64,000 nt of DNA from Crotalaria pallida (lineage: Eukaryota; Streptophyta; Magnoliopsida; Fabales; Fabaceae), in contig CM075650.1 of the NCBI GenBank assembly GCA_037953625.1, positions 126,091,706 through 126,155,705 on the forward strand. The letters are read 5' to 3'. The position numbers and the translations under genes were made by a program. Below the pieces are notes generated by a model. It had not been told where the DNA came from and did no database searches. It was given only the letters and a program-made list of their open reading frames with translations. This document shows positions 10,946 to 20,260 of the stretch, in pieces; position 1 is the first letter of the stretch; each line of letters begins with the position of its first letter.

Positions 10946-11286
10946 GGCCCCTCATGTCATTGGTGCCGAATTTTCTTCAAGGTGCACATTGGGCACGTTT
11001 CTCTTTTTTTTTGAACAATGGCCCCTCATGTCATTGGTGCCAGATTTTCTTCAAGGTGCACATTGGGCACACACATTTTTTTTTGTTTTTGAACAGTGGC
11101 CCCTCATGTCATCGGTGCCAGATTTTATTCAAGGTGCGCATTGGGCACATTTTCTTTTTGAACAGTGACCCCTCATGTCATCGGTGCCAGATTTTCTTCA
11201 AGGTGCACATTGGGCACATTTTCTTTTTGAACAGTGGCCCCTCATGTCATCGGTGCCAGATTTTCTTCAAGGTGCACATTGGGCAC
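10946..11286. repeat. Tandem repeat in the Tat 3' untranslated region, five units
   Basis: Units beginning GGCCCCTCATGTCAT and ending CACATTGGGCAC start at 10946, 11020, 11098, 11167 and 11236. The spacing is 74, 78, 69 and 69 bp. The conserved core is about 50 bp, and units differ mainly in a T-rich linker of variable length. Tandem repeats between pol and the 3' LTR are characteristic of Tat/Ogre elements and are known seeds of satellite DNA. Open frames across it are by-products of the repeat. Confidence 0.9.
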
Positions 11287-11425
11287 GCTTTAAAGATTTT
11301 GCCGCTTTGGGTTTCATGAACTAACGGATCGCCTTGGATCTTGTGTTAGCCAACCTCTTTTACAGATTTTTTTTCCGCCCGCGTTTAAGACTAGCGCCCT
11401 TGTTTCCCGGGACCTTTTCTAATCT

Positions 11426-11530
11426 CGCGATATGGCGTACTTCGCCCGCGTCTGTCCCGGAAATTTTTCAGGAGGTCTATCCGGGTACCGCGATAAGGCG
11501 CTTGTGCCCGCGGTACGGCCCAACACTTTG
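11426..11530. repeat. Degenerate 63-bp duplication
   Basis: CGCGATATGGCG at 11426 recurs as CGCGATAAGGCG at about 11489, each followed by a CCCGCG motif and flanked by CCGGGT/CCCGGA. It may be a more diverged relative of the nearby 69-78-bp array. Confidence 0.45.
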
Positions 11531-11846
11531 TTTTCAGCCTGTCATGTGGATTCATTTCCTTTTTCTTTTCAGTGTTGGACCTCGCATTTGGCATTTTGGC
11601 TCTTTACTTTGAGAGCGTTGGTTTTTTTTTTTTGACATTGTACGTGTGTCATCACATTGTTTACTTGTTTGAATCATGTTTACTTTCAGCATGCATATTT
11701 CATATTGACATATTTCTTAAGGAGATGGTTCATGAGGGAATCTTTTCAGATTTTCATTCATTAGTTAGGGGCGTACAAAATAACTTACTTCCTAGACTTC
11801 TACGGAAAGTAAAGACTACTGCTCTTTCATTATATCATACAGTGAG

Positions 11847-13697
11847 CTAGGCATAATATTTCTTAACATACTTGAAATTTAACGGCCCTATTTTTCTTTG
11901 AGTGTCTGGTTCAAGTAAGAAACAATACCCATTAGGATGCGCCTCTTGAATAATGTAGGGTCCTTCCCATTTGGGCATCCACTTGCTCGTATGTAGGTTC
12001 CTCATGACTGCATCTGTCGCCTTCAGCACGAGCTCGCCCTCGGCAAACATCCTTGGCCTCACCATCTTCTTGTATGACAGCATTATATGCCTTTGGTGCT
12101 TAAGAAGCTCCTCATGCGCTTTGTCTCTGGCGCCTTCCAGGGATAACGTTCGCTCCTCCGGCCCGTCTTCATTCTGAGCAATCATCCTTGCCGAGGGGAC
12201 CGCCACTTCTGCTGGTAACGTCGCTTCCGCCCCATATACTAGGGAGAAAGGCGTCGCCTTTGTTGCACTGTGCTTAGTCACGCGATACGCCCAAAGAGCG
12301 AGTGGCAAGTATTCGCTCCAGGCCGTGGGCGCATCCTTCACTGTCTTGGCCAAGATTTTGATCAATGTTTTGTTTGTGGATTCAGCTTGGGCATTGGACT
12401 GTGGGTAGTAGGGGGTAGACCTGTGATGTGCGATCCCGTATTCTTCCAATACTTGCTCTACTTTCTTGTTGATGAAGTGAGTGCCATTGTCAGATACTAT
12501 CTTCCTAGGTAACCCAAAGCGACAGATAATGTGCTCTTTGATGAATTGCGCGGTGGCGTCGGCGTCGCCTTTCTTGAATGCTGCTGCTTCGACCCATTTG
12601 GTGGAATGTTCTGTTGCCCCCAGGATCCATCTCTTCCCTTTGGAAGGTGGGTTAATCGGACCAATAAAGTCCATTGACCATGTGTGGAAGGGGTAGGGCG
12701 AGCTGAGGCCTTTCATAGAGAGAGAGGGTGCATGGATCCTGTTAGCATGCCTCTGGCATTGTTCACACTTTCGCACAAAATCGAGGGCGTCGCTTTTCAT
12801 ATTTGGCCAGTAATAGCCAATTTTCAACAATTCGCTCCAGAGCGACTTACCCCCTTGGTGCCTTCCACAAGATCCTCCGTGAACCTCCTCCATGACTTTG
12901 TCTCGTTCTTCTCTCCCAATGCATCTGAGAGCCTCTCCAGTGAAACTTCTTTTGAACAACTCGCCTTTCTCAATGAAATAATGTTCTGACTTCTTTCTGA
13001 TCCTCTCCGCTTCTATGTGATTCTCCGGCAAGGCACCGCTTTCCAAGTACGCTTGAATTGGCTTAGCCCAATCCTCGTCCACCAGATGGACCTCCAGTTC
13101 TTCTTTGGCCTCCTGGCATCGACTGCACGCCTTCTGAAACAAGTCACAATGTGCCTTCATGTCTGGCCAGTACGCTCCCAGCCTTTGCATTCTCTTGTAC
13201 AGGCCAGGGCCAACCTGCCCGCATATGCTGTCATGAAGGCTCGTCATCTTCCGCTTTCCTTCTTCCTCGGCGACGCATTTCATAAGCAACCCCTCCGTAC
13301 TTCTCTTATATAATGCCCCCTTTAGAAGGCAGAAATCTCTAGATGCCGTCGTCAATGCTTTGCTGTGGAGCTCCCACATGATTGGGACCCTCCAATCTTT
13401 CCTTGCTTGATCCTCTTGTACATCCCTTTGGATCTTGGGTTGGTATGCCTTCCTGAAGTGTACCAGATGTTCGCCTTCTGCTATTCCCGCTTTGCCTCCC
13501 AAAGTCGCGAGAGCGTCAGCCTTTCTGTTTTCGGCTCGTGGCACATGCTCGAGAGATTCTAACTTGAACTTTGCCAACGCTTGATGTGCTCTTTCTCTGC
13601 ATAGCGCCAAGGACATTTCCTTCACTCCATATTCTCCTTTCAGCTGTTTCATCACCAGGTTGGAATCCCCTTTTACAATGAGTCTTTGAACTCTGAT
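11847..13697 (-). pseudogene. Tat polyprotein: end of second RNase H, duplicated zinc module, integrase
   Basis: This is the C-terminal third of the polyprotein, in frame with the upstream part but cut off by a TAA at 13698-13700. The first 50 residues complete the archaeal-type RNase H, including GDSNLV and the catalytic Asp of NRKADALA. Two related modules of about 100 residues follow (residues about 86-181 and 194-301, numbered from 13655), each ending in a YWP.MK...C..CQ zinc-binding pattern. The second has the full H2C2 set (H259, H266, C297, C300); the first has Val148 in place of the second His. The integrase core shows D329 (SMDF), D389 (VSDNG) and E425 (QAES), a DD35E arrangement. 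The C-terminal part is typical of Ty3/gypsy integrases (MLSYKKMVRPR, WEGPYII) with no chromodomain. The broken upstream frame makes expression of this part doubtful. Confidence 0.9.
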
Positions 13698-15530
13698 TTA
13701 TTCAACCACGTCAAGTCCCAGGAGGAGAGCCTCATATTCTGCTTCGTTGTTAGTGCACTGGAATTCCAGTTGGAAGGCGAAAGCTAGCTCCTCACCCTTC
13801 TCGTTCGTCAGAGTGACTCCTGCTCCACCCTTGGGTGCTGAGGGCGATCCGTCAAACATCAAAGTCCACACTTCGGGCTCTTCACACACGTTGACAGGCT
13901 CTATTGCTCCCTCTTCTTCTTGATTTGCACAGATGGCCATCAGATCGGCCAAGGCCTGAATTTTAAGCGCTGTGGGTGTCACCAAGGTTATTTCATACTC
14001 TGTCAGTGTGAGCGCCCATTTGCTTATTCGCCCTGTGAGAACAGCGCCTTGCAATAAGTACTTGATTCCCTCGGCTTTAGTCATCACATGAATGGTGTGC
14101 ACTTGAAAGTAATGACGATACTTCTGGGCGGCGTACACCAAAGCGAGACATTGCCTTTCTTGGTTGGAATATCTAGATTCTACCTCCTTTAACATTCTGC
14201 TCCAGTAAGCTACGGGGGGGCGCTCTGAACCTTCAACTTCTTGTGCAAAGAGTCCACTGACTGCCGTTTGGGTAGTGGCCAGATATACTCTGAGTGGCAC
14301 CCCCTTTTGAGGCGGAATCATCACTAGTGGTGTTGCTAAAGCCTTTTTCACTTTATCAAAAGCATCTTGATGCTCTTTTTCCCACTTGAAAGTCTCCTTG
14401 CCCTTGAGAAGTTTCCTCATAGGGCCTAGCAATTCCCCCATGGCTGGTATGAATCTGCGGATGTAGCCCAATTTCCCCATCATTTTCTGCAATTCTTTCT
14501 TGTTGCGAGGCGCTTTCATTTCCCTGACTGCCTTGACTTTCCTTTCATCGGCTGAGACGCCTTCCTTATGGACTCTAAACCCCAGGAACTCACCGGAAGA
14601 GACCCCAAATTTGCATTTGAGTGGGTTCATCCTGAGTTTGTACTTCTTGCATCTGGAAAAGACAGCCCTTAGATGCGTCAAGTGTTGCTCCTTCTTCCTC
14701 AATTTGACCACTATGTCATCAACATAGTCTTCTACTATGTCGTGCATCATGTAGTGGAAGATTGTTGTCATTGCCCTTTGGTATGTCGCTCCGGCATTTT
14801 TGAGAACGAACGGCATCGCCAAGTAGTAGAAGTTTCCCACCAGGGTTCTGAAAGCGATTTTTTCTTCGTCGCCCTCTGCCATCTTTATTTGATTGTAGCC
14901 GCTGAAACCATCCATAAAGGAGAAGCGCTCATGCATGGCAGTGGCATCCACCATGCAGTCTATGTGTGGCAGCGGGAAATCATCCTTGGGGCACGCCTTG
15001 TTTAAATCTCTGAAATCCACGCAACACCTAATCTGGCCATTCTTTTTCTTCACGGGGACTATGTTGGCCAACCAAGTGGGGTGTTGTATAGGCTTGATGA
15101 AGCGCACCTCCAATAATTTCTCTACTTCGTCTTTTATTGCTTTCTCAATCTCAGGGCTAAACCTTCTGGGGTGTTGCTTTACGGGTACTGCATCGGCTTT
15201 GACAGCCAAGTTATGAGTGACTAGCTTGGGGCTAAGTCCTGGCATCTCTTCATAACTCCAGGCGAACACTTCTCTGAATTCTTTCAGCAAGGCGACCAAG
15301 TCCGCCTTTTCAGACGGGGTAAGTGAAGAGGCAATGAAGAGGGGCCTGTGTTCACCTTCTCCCTCTTCATTGACTTCTTCCAAACCTTCTGGACCATTAG
15401 CTTCATTCCCTTCTTGCTGGGCGTGCATAACCTCCTCTGTCGAAGCAAACCATGCTCCCCCTTTTATGACGCCTATGAGTGTGGGGCTAGCCAAGTCGCT
15501 CAGCTTCGGCTTGGCTGGCCTCGCGACTTC
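13698..15530 (-). pseudogene. Tat polyprotein: reverse transcriptase and RNase H domains
   Basis: The reading frame continues from gag-protease after a single TAG (15531-15533) and ends at a TAA (13698-13700) inside the second RNase H. Reverse transcriptase spans about residues 100-340 (numbered from 15494), with CCVDFRDLNKACPKD, the catalytic YVDD at 257-260 and AMPFVLKNAGATYQ, where family members usually have Gly for Val230. The first RNase H (about 395-510) has lost catalytic residues: the expected first Asp is Ala406 in VYLATTQT, and the later Asp is replaced in VMTKAE. The second RNase H begins near 540 with Asp548 (LMFDGS) and Glu584 (TNNEAEYEA) intact. A dead first RNase H followed by an archaeal-type second one is the known Tat arrangement. 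Confidence 0.9.
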
Positions 15531-18017
15531 CTAGAGGATGGCCCATCTGGCCCCTCCTCCAGGAAGGCGTTGCTTTTGCAGCTTGTATTTTGGTTTGGTT
15601 ACTCGCTGTTGTGCGCTTCCTTCTTCTTCTGGCAAGCGGAGTCTCTTGAACACCGATTGCCTCTTTTCTGGTTCCTTCATTTTCTCCTTTCCCTTGATTA
15701 GGATCTTGGGCTCTCTTCCAATTCTGTTAGTCCCGGGGGGAGCTAGTTCATCGAACACCGTGGCATCAATCAAGTGTAGCTCCGAAGCGTCAAATGGCGC
15801 CTTCGTTGCTGGGATCTCAATGTCTTGTCCTTTGTACATTGACTTCACACATTGGTGCAGTGTAGAGGGAACACACCCATGCAGATGAATCCAGGGGCGT
15901 CCCAGCAGGATATGATAACTAGGGTCTCCATCAACAATGTGAAAAGTGTTCAGAGTTTTTATGGGTCCTACCTCCAAATTGAGCACTACGCACGCTCTTG
16001 CCGTGACCGTTCCTCCGTTGAAAGTTCCTAGTGTTGCCTCCGCTTTCTTGAGCCTTTCTTTAGCAACTCCCAGTTTCACGAATATATGGGTTGGAATGAT
16101 GTTTACTCCCGATCCGTTGTCCACGAGGGCGCGCCGGACATGTACGCCTTCAATGGTCGCCTCCACGAACAGCGGCCTGTTGTGGCAGAATCCTGGATGC
16201 GCTCGTTGCAGCTCCCTAAACATTACTGCTGAGGCGTGCGCCCTGGCTACCCTGGTTGCTGGTGCGTAGGCGACACTGGTGTTCGCCCCTTTCCTGACTA
16301 TCACATCAGCCAGAGCATGTGCTGCTTCTTCTCTGACATCAGCTCCCAACCTTAGTTGGTCAAATAGGGCTCTGAACCCCCTGGTCTTCACAAGTCCCCT
16401 TCTCAGTTCATTCTCCACCAGCTCTTCTTTTTCAATCTCCTCCAACAAGTTATCGCCGTGGGAAATGATAACATTCACATTGTGTCTAGGCAAAGGATGC
16501 TCGCCCAGGCTTTCTTCGCCTTCGCCCTCTGGCAGCAATATATTTCCGGCCGCGTACTGTTTCTGAAATACGCCCCTAATGACATAACAGTCCATAGTAC
16601 CATGACTCTTTTGCCTATGTAGGATGCAATATTCCGGGTTATCATACTCCTCACGTGTTAGAGGGGGTCTTGTCGCCCTTTTAGTGAGAATGCCTTCTTT
16701 TAGCCATTCCTCCACCAACTGATAAGTAAGTTCCCTAGAGATTGGGAGCTTTGGTGGGGGTTCCTTTCTTTCATAGTTCCTGGGAGGCGGCATGGTTCTG
16801 TAGCTTTTCCTCCTCTTGTCATCCACAACGTTCACGTCAAAGGCGGTTTGGTCTTTGGTTCTTTTCCCTTGTTTCTTCATGGCCTCGGTAACATCCATTG
16901 CTCTCCCAAGCAACTCAGAGAAAGTGGTGATCTTACTAAGTGCCAAGAATATTTGCGAGCCATCTTCAATACTTTTGATGCATCCATAGACTAGGTCCGC
17001 TTCAGGGAGGGTCTCCTTGCAATGGAGCGATCTGTCCTTGTACCTTTTGATGAAGGCGGTCAGACTCTCTCCTACTCGTTGTCTTACGCGACCAAGGTCC
17101 ATGATATGGATAGCACCTTCCTCTTCCAGGAACTTGTTACAAAACTCTATAGTCATCTCCTCCCAAGTCCGGATTGATGCTGGGCGCAACTTGGAATACC
17201 AAGTGAAGGCGCGCCCAACAAGGGACTTTGAGAATTCCCTTAGCCTTAAACAGTGGTCCGCACTGTATACTCCAAGATCATCTACATATGTCATCAAGTG
17301 CTCACGCGCACTCCCGGTTCCATCAAACTTTCGGAACGTTGGAGGCGCATACCCTTGTGGGTAGCGATAAGCAGCTACATCAGCGGTAAAAGGAGGGTTT
17401 AGATTTATTACCATATTTTGTCCTTCCTTGTGCGCCTGTAAGATGCGTTTCAACTCTGCTTGCGTGACCAGAGCGTCTTCTGTGCTTTCTTGCCTCCCAC
17501 TTTTGTCGTGTTGAAATTCCTCCTCTGATTTTGCTCTTGCCTTCGCTAACTCCGCCTCCCTGCGCGCCTCCTCCTCTTCTTTCAATCTTGCGCTCAGGGC
17601 CTCCTTTTCTTCTCTCGCCTTAGCGGATTGGGCCTTGTATTCTGCCACTATTTCAGATAGTGCGCCTTGGTTTGCCACCAGAGAGTTGAGTAGCGCAGCT
17701 GATATCACGACTTGAGTGTTGGAGTCACCTTCTATGTGAGGGATTTTGATGTGACTCAGCGTTTCCTTGTCGCTGCCGAGCTCTTCTTCTTGAGGCTCTT
17801 GGTCATCCTCTGGAGTGTCTGAGGGAGAGCGGGTATTATCACTTCCTTGGTTGGCTGGGCTAAAACTCAACCTTCTAGAGCCTTGTCCCGTCCCACGACT
17901 TGCGTGACTGGTCGCTGGGTTCTGAACGGTGATCACAGGAACCACCTTTGGAGCAACGTCTCCTACAGACGCTGGTTGCACAACATGAGCCCCTTTTCCT
18001 TCGTGATTGGAAGCCAT
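15531..18017 (-). CDS. Tat gag-protease polyprotein
   Basis: 828 codons from ATG 18017, which lies four bases beyond the primer-binding site. The N-terminus is Ser/Glu-rich with a charged coiled coil (about 120-170, KAREEKEALSARLKEEEE). The retrotransposon gag core spans about 225-345 (LRLREFSKSLVGRAFTWY, EFCNKFLEEE). A Cys/His cluster at 464-477 (YCILHRQKSHGTMDC) replaces the usual zinc knuckle, as in other Tat elements. The aspartic protease has Asp633 in LVDNGSGVNIIP. The frame ends at TAG 15531-15533, directly followed in frame by pol. Ogre-type relatives place an intron between protease and RT, but here only one stop separates them, so it is either a read-through site or a mutation. The reading frame itself is undamaged. 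Confidence 0.9.
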   Translation of the reverse strand: MASNHEGKGAHVVQPASVGDVAPKVVPVITVQNPATSHASRGTGQGSRRLSFSPANQGSDNTRSPSDTPEDDQEPQEEELGSDKETLSHIKIPHIEGDSNTQVVISAALLNSLVANQGALSEIVAEYKAQSAKAREEKEALSARLKEEEEARREAELAKARAKSEEEFQHDKSGRQESTEDALVTQAELKRILQAHKEGQNMVINLNPPFTADVAAYRYPQGYAPPTFRKFDGTGSAREHLMTYVDDLGVYSADHCLRLREFSKSLVGRAFTWYSKLRPASIRTWEEMTIEFCNKFLEEEGAIHIMDLGRVRQRVGESLTAFIKRYKDRSLHCKETLPEADLVYGCIKSIEDGSQIFLALSKITTFSELLGRAMDVTEAMKKQGKRTKDQTAFDVNVVDDKRRKSYRTMPPPRNYERKEPPPKLPISRELTYQLVEEWLKEGILTKRATRPPLTREEYDNPEYCILHRQKSHGTMDCYVIRGVFQKQYAAGNILLPEGEGEESLGEHPLPRHNVNVIISHGDNLLEEIEKEELVENELRRGLVKTRGFRALFDQLRLGADVREEAAHALADVIVRKGANTSVAYAPATRVARAHASAVMFRELQRAHPGFCHNRPLFVEATIEGVHVRRALVDNGSGVNIIPTHIFVKLGVAKERLKKAEATLGTFNGGTVTARACVVLNLEVGPIKTLNTFHIVDGDPSYHILLGRPWIHLHGCVPSTLHQCVKSMYKGQDIEIPATKAPFDASELHLIDATVFDELAPPGTNRIGREPKILIKGKEKMKEPEKRQSVFKRLRLPEEEGSAQQRVTKPKYKLQKQRLPGGGARWAIL

Positions 18018-18021
18018 AGCT

Positions 18022-18039
18022 TCCCCAGCAGAGTCGCCA
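18022..18039 (-). promoter_or_regulatory. Primer-binding site of the Tat element
   Basis: On the - strand, TGGCGACTCTGCTGGGGA starts two bases after the 5' LTR. It is complementary to a tRNA 3' end that reads ...AGAGTCGCCA, which I believe is a tRNA-Arg as described for Ogre/Tat elements; the tRNA identity is recalled and not checked. Only four bases (AGCT) lie between the site and the gag ATG. Confidence 0.85.
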
Positions 18040-18041
18040 AT

Positions 18042-18974
18042 TGTTTCGGACCGCTTTGTGCGATAAGTAAATAATCAGTGAAAAAATAATGGGTTCGTAA
18101 ACTTAATGAAGCTTTTGACTTTTATTACTTTGAAAGGGGAGTTCAGGGAGATGAATGCAAGAGTGAGGGTTCCACACTTGTGGTATTTTTACAGGATGAG
18201 GGGTGCGCGCCTTCGGCTTTTTACACTTTCCTCTATATTCTAAAACTTAAGCTTCAGCAGAAGCTTCTATTCTATCCTCTCTCTTGCACTCTCTCCGTGT
18301 TTCTTTTCAGTTGATTGGAGTTGAGTTGAGTTTTTCCCCCCTATTGTTGAGCTCCCGGTACGTTGGAAGAGGTCTTCCTCTTATAGGGTCCTCTTTGCCT
18401 ATTGGTCTTTTCCTTTTCTTCACTTGGTCCACTGGTCTATTTCCTTTTTCCTTCTTTGTGGCTGTTCTCTTCAGAACCCGTTTTGTCCCCTTTACCTCTT
18501 TGAGCTTTGCCATTGATTGCTCACAGTGGGAGGCTTGCAAGGCTTTCCTTTTTCGACTTTCCTCAAAGAAGGGGCTGCATGATGTAAGCCAAGATGCTCT
18601 GGCTTCTCATGCACGTTCCTCATGACCTGGGGAACCGAAGCCTTTTGTCTGCACATGTACGCCCTCGTCAGACCCTGTTTCCTGTTCACCTTCATTTATC
18701 ATAACTTTCTCCCCAAGTTTCTGTAACGCTTGAGGCGCTCTGGGAGGGCTCGTTGCGCTTATTGACATCGGCGCGCCTTGCTTTTCCTGTTGGCCGTGAC
18801 GTCAAAATATGACGCCTTGATGACCGACGCTCTGGGCGTAGTGCTTTGGGCAGTTCCTGGTGCTTGTACGCTTTCTCTTGGTGTCTTTGGCGTTTTATTT
18901 TTGTTTGGTGATTTTGGGCCTCCTTATGCATTGGGCCTTGTGGTGTTGGGCTTGCAAATAGTGGGGTATCAACA
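18042..18974 (-). repeat. 5' LTR of the Tat element
   Basis: This is the transcriptional-start LTR on the - strand, 933 bp. A TATA-like CCTATAAG lies at 18380-18387 on the - strand, about 590 bp from the U3 end. The short open frames in it overlap in several frames and have counterparts in the other LTR, so they are not genes. The duplicated target AATAT follows at 18975-18979. Confidence 0.93.
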
Positions 18975-18979
18975 AATAT

Positions 18980-19365
18980 AATCACCAATTCTCATAACAA
19001 CACAATTATTTTATACATCATACATGTATTGTCCTATTCTTTTACTAATTTAATTTTCCATATAGTCCTAAGCATACACACACATAGAAAATAGATTTTT
19101 TTTCTTATAAAACCACTCATGCACAAAAATCACAATTTCCTTGAAGCACAAAAATATCCAATACATAATCCTGTCTTTTTTTAAAAAAAATTCAACTTTA
19201 AAACTCATAATATTTTCTCATGAAAATCGTTTCTTTAAAAATCATCCACCACTTGAAATCATAAAATGAGAAATTCATTCAAGAAAATACTCTTTCAAAA
19301 ACACTTTCTCAGAAATAAATCTTTTTAGTACTTAAAACAATACGAGGAATTTGCGGGGTGTTACA
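18980..19365 (-). mobile_element. LTR fragment A, second part
   Basis: Continuation of the LTR interrupted by the Tat element, matching 35192-35571. It ends at GCGGGGTGTTACA (19365), the outer U3 terminus of the F-family LTR read on the - strand (TGTAACACCCCGC). Immediately beyond, the sequence changes to an LTR of another subfamily, so A was itself inserted into fragment B. Confidence 0.85.
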
Positions 19366-20260
19366 CCACTTACCTCTAGATCGTGTAGAAACTGAGAATC
19401 CACAGAAAATCAATCTCCAAGCTATTCTCCCCAAAATCCATTTGACAGCAACACAGTTTTGAGTGAGGTCATAAAACCATAGATTTTGATCATTAATTCA
19501 TGAAAAATAATTGGGGAAAATTATTCGAAATTATTCTCCACAACATGCATAAAGAATGAAACAAAATTGAAGCCTCAAAAGTTCAAGAGCTTACCAAAAT
19601 CGAACTCCAAAGTAAGCTACCCGAACTGTTTTCCAGAAAATGGCTTCAACTTTCGAGCTTCGATCCTCTTAGTACACGAACTCTCAGCTCACAAGTTTAG
19701 TATCTTTACGAAGCTCAGGATGTAAGCTTCGTAATGGTGTATTACTTGCACTCTAACACTCAGAAACGAAAGGGAATCGTTGAGAACAAATCCGAAACCC
19801 TAAACCTTACAAATTCATCAACAAGAGCTCGAATTCGTTGTTGATGAGCTTAAGTAATCGTTTCCCAGTCGCATGCAGGTCGACACGACACCCTTGAGGT
19901 GTTCCTGGACCGATTTCATGTCAAGACCTGAGATTATCGCGTTGATGACTCATCAAACGCACTAACTCAACCAGTTCCACCCAGAATACTCGAGTATCGG
20001 ACGAAATACTCGAGTATTTCGACTAAAATTTGAAAAATTATTATTTTATTCTTTCTTCCCTCCAAAATCTTTCTAATATTGCACTTAGGTCCTACAGCAA
20101 GGACTAATATGCAAAAAAATCTAATTTTTGCCTATTATTTTCCACCTATTTTCAATAATTATCTATCTAATTTAATCAAGAATTTATAATAATAATTAAT
20201 TATAAATAAAATTTATAATTAACTTTTATTAATCCAGGATTAAAATTTTGGGGTGTTACA
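19366..20260 (-). mobile_element. LTR fragment B, Tekay-type (related to element E)
   Basis: From CTTACCTCTAGA at the left to GGGGTGTTACA at 20260, this aligns with about 36973-37899 of the E 3' LTR: the same CTTACC start, the same palindrome pair, the same TCCCTCCAAAATCTTTC and AGGACTAATATGCAAA context, and the same AT-rich end. It is the U3 portion of a - strand LTR. Its remaining part would lie left of fragment A but is absent. Confidence 0.8.
19985..20021. repeat. ACTCGAGT palindrome pair in LTR fragment B
   Basis: AATACTCGAGTAT (19985-19997) and AAATACTCGAGTATTT (about 20004-20019) lie in tandem, about 240-275 bp from the U3 end. The homologous positions in the E 3' LTR (37598-37640) hold the same pair. 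Confidence 0.85.

Larger units (their letters stand above)
5373..18974 (-). mobile_element. Complete Tat-lineage Ty3/gypsy retrotransposon
   Basis: The element is 13,602 bp with two 933-bp LTRs that begin TG and end CA on the - strand (TGTTGATACC...CCGAAACA). AATAT is duplicated at 5368-5372 and 18975-18979. The uninterrupted site exists in the paralogous LTR F at 35187-35191, so the boundaries are exact. On the - strand the order is 5' LTR, primer site, gag-protease, RT with a first RNase H, second RNase H, integrase, a 3' region with tandem repeats, an antisense PMD gene, polypurine tract and 3' LTR. Two RNase H domains and a long tandem-repeat-bearing 3' region are hallmarks of the Tat/Ogre clade. 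By eye the LTRs differ at about 17 sites (1.8%), or roughly 0.7 million years at 1.3e-8 substitutions per site per year. Two in-frame stops interrupt the polyprotein, so this copy is probably not autonomous. Confidence 0.93.

Noticed and set aside
10819..11319. Open frame of 166 codons
   Set aside because: It is the translation of the 69-78-bp tandem repeat, with the same peptide repeated. Not a gene.
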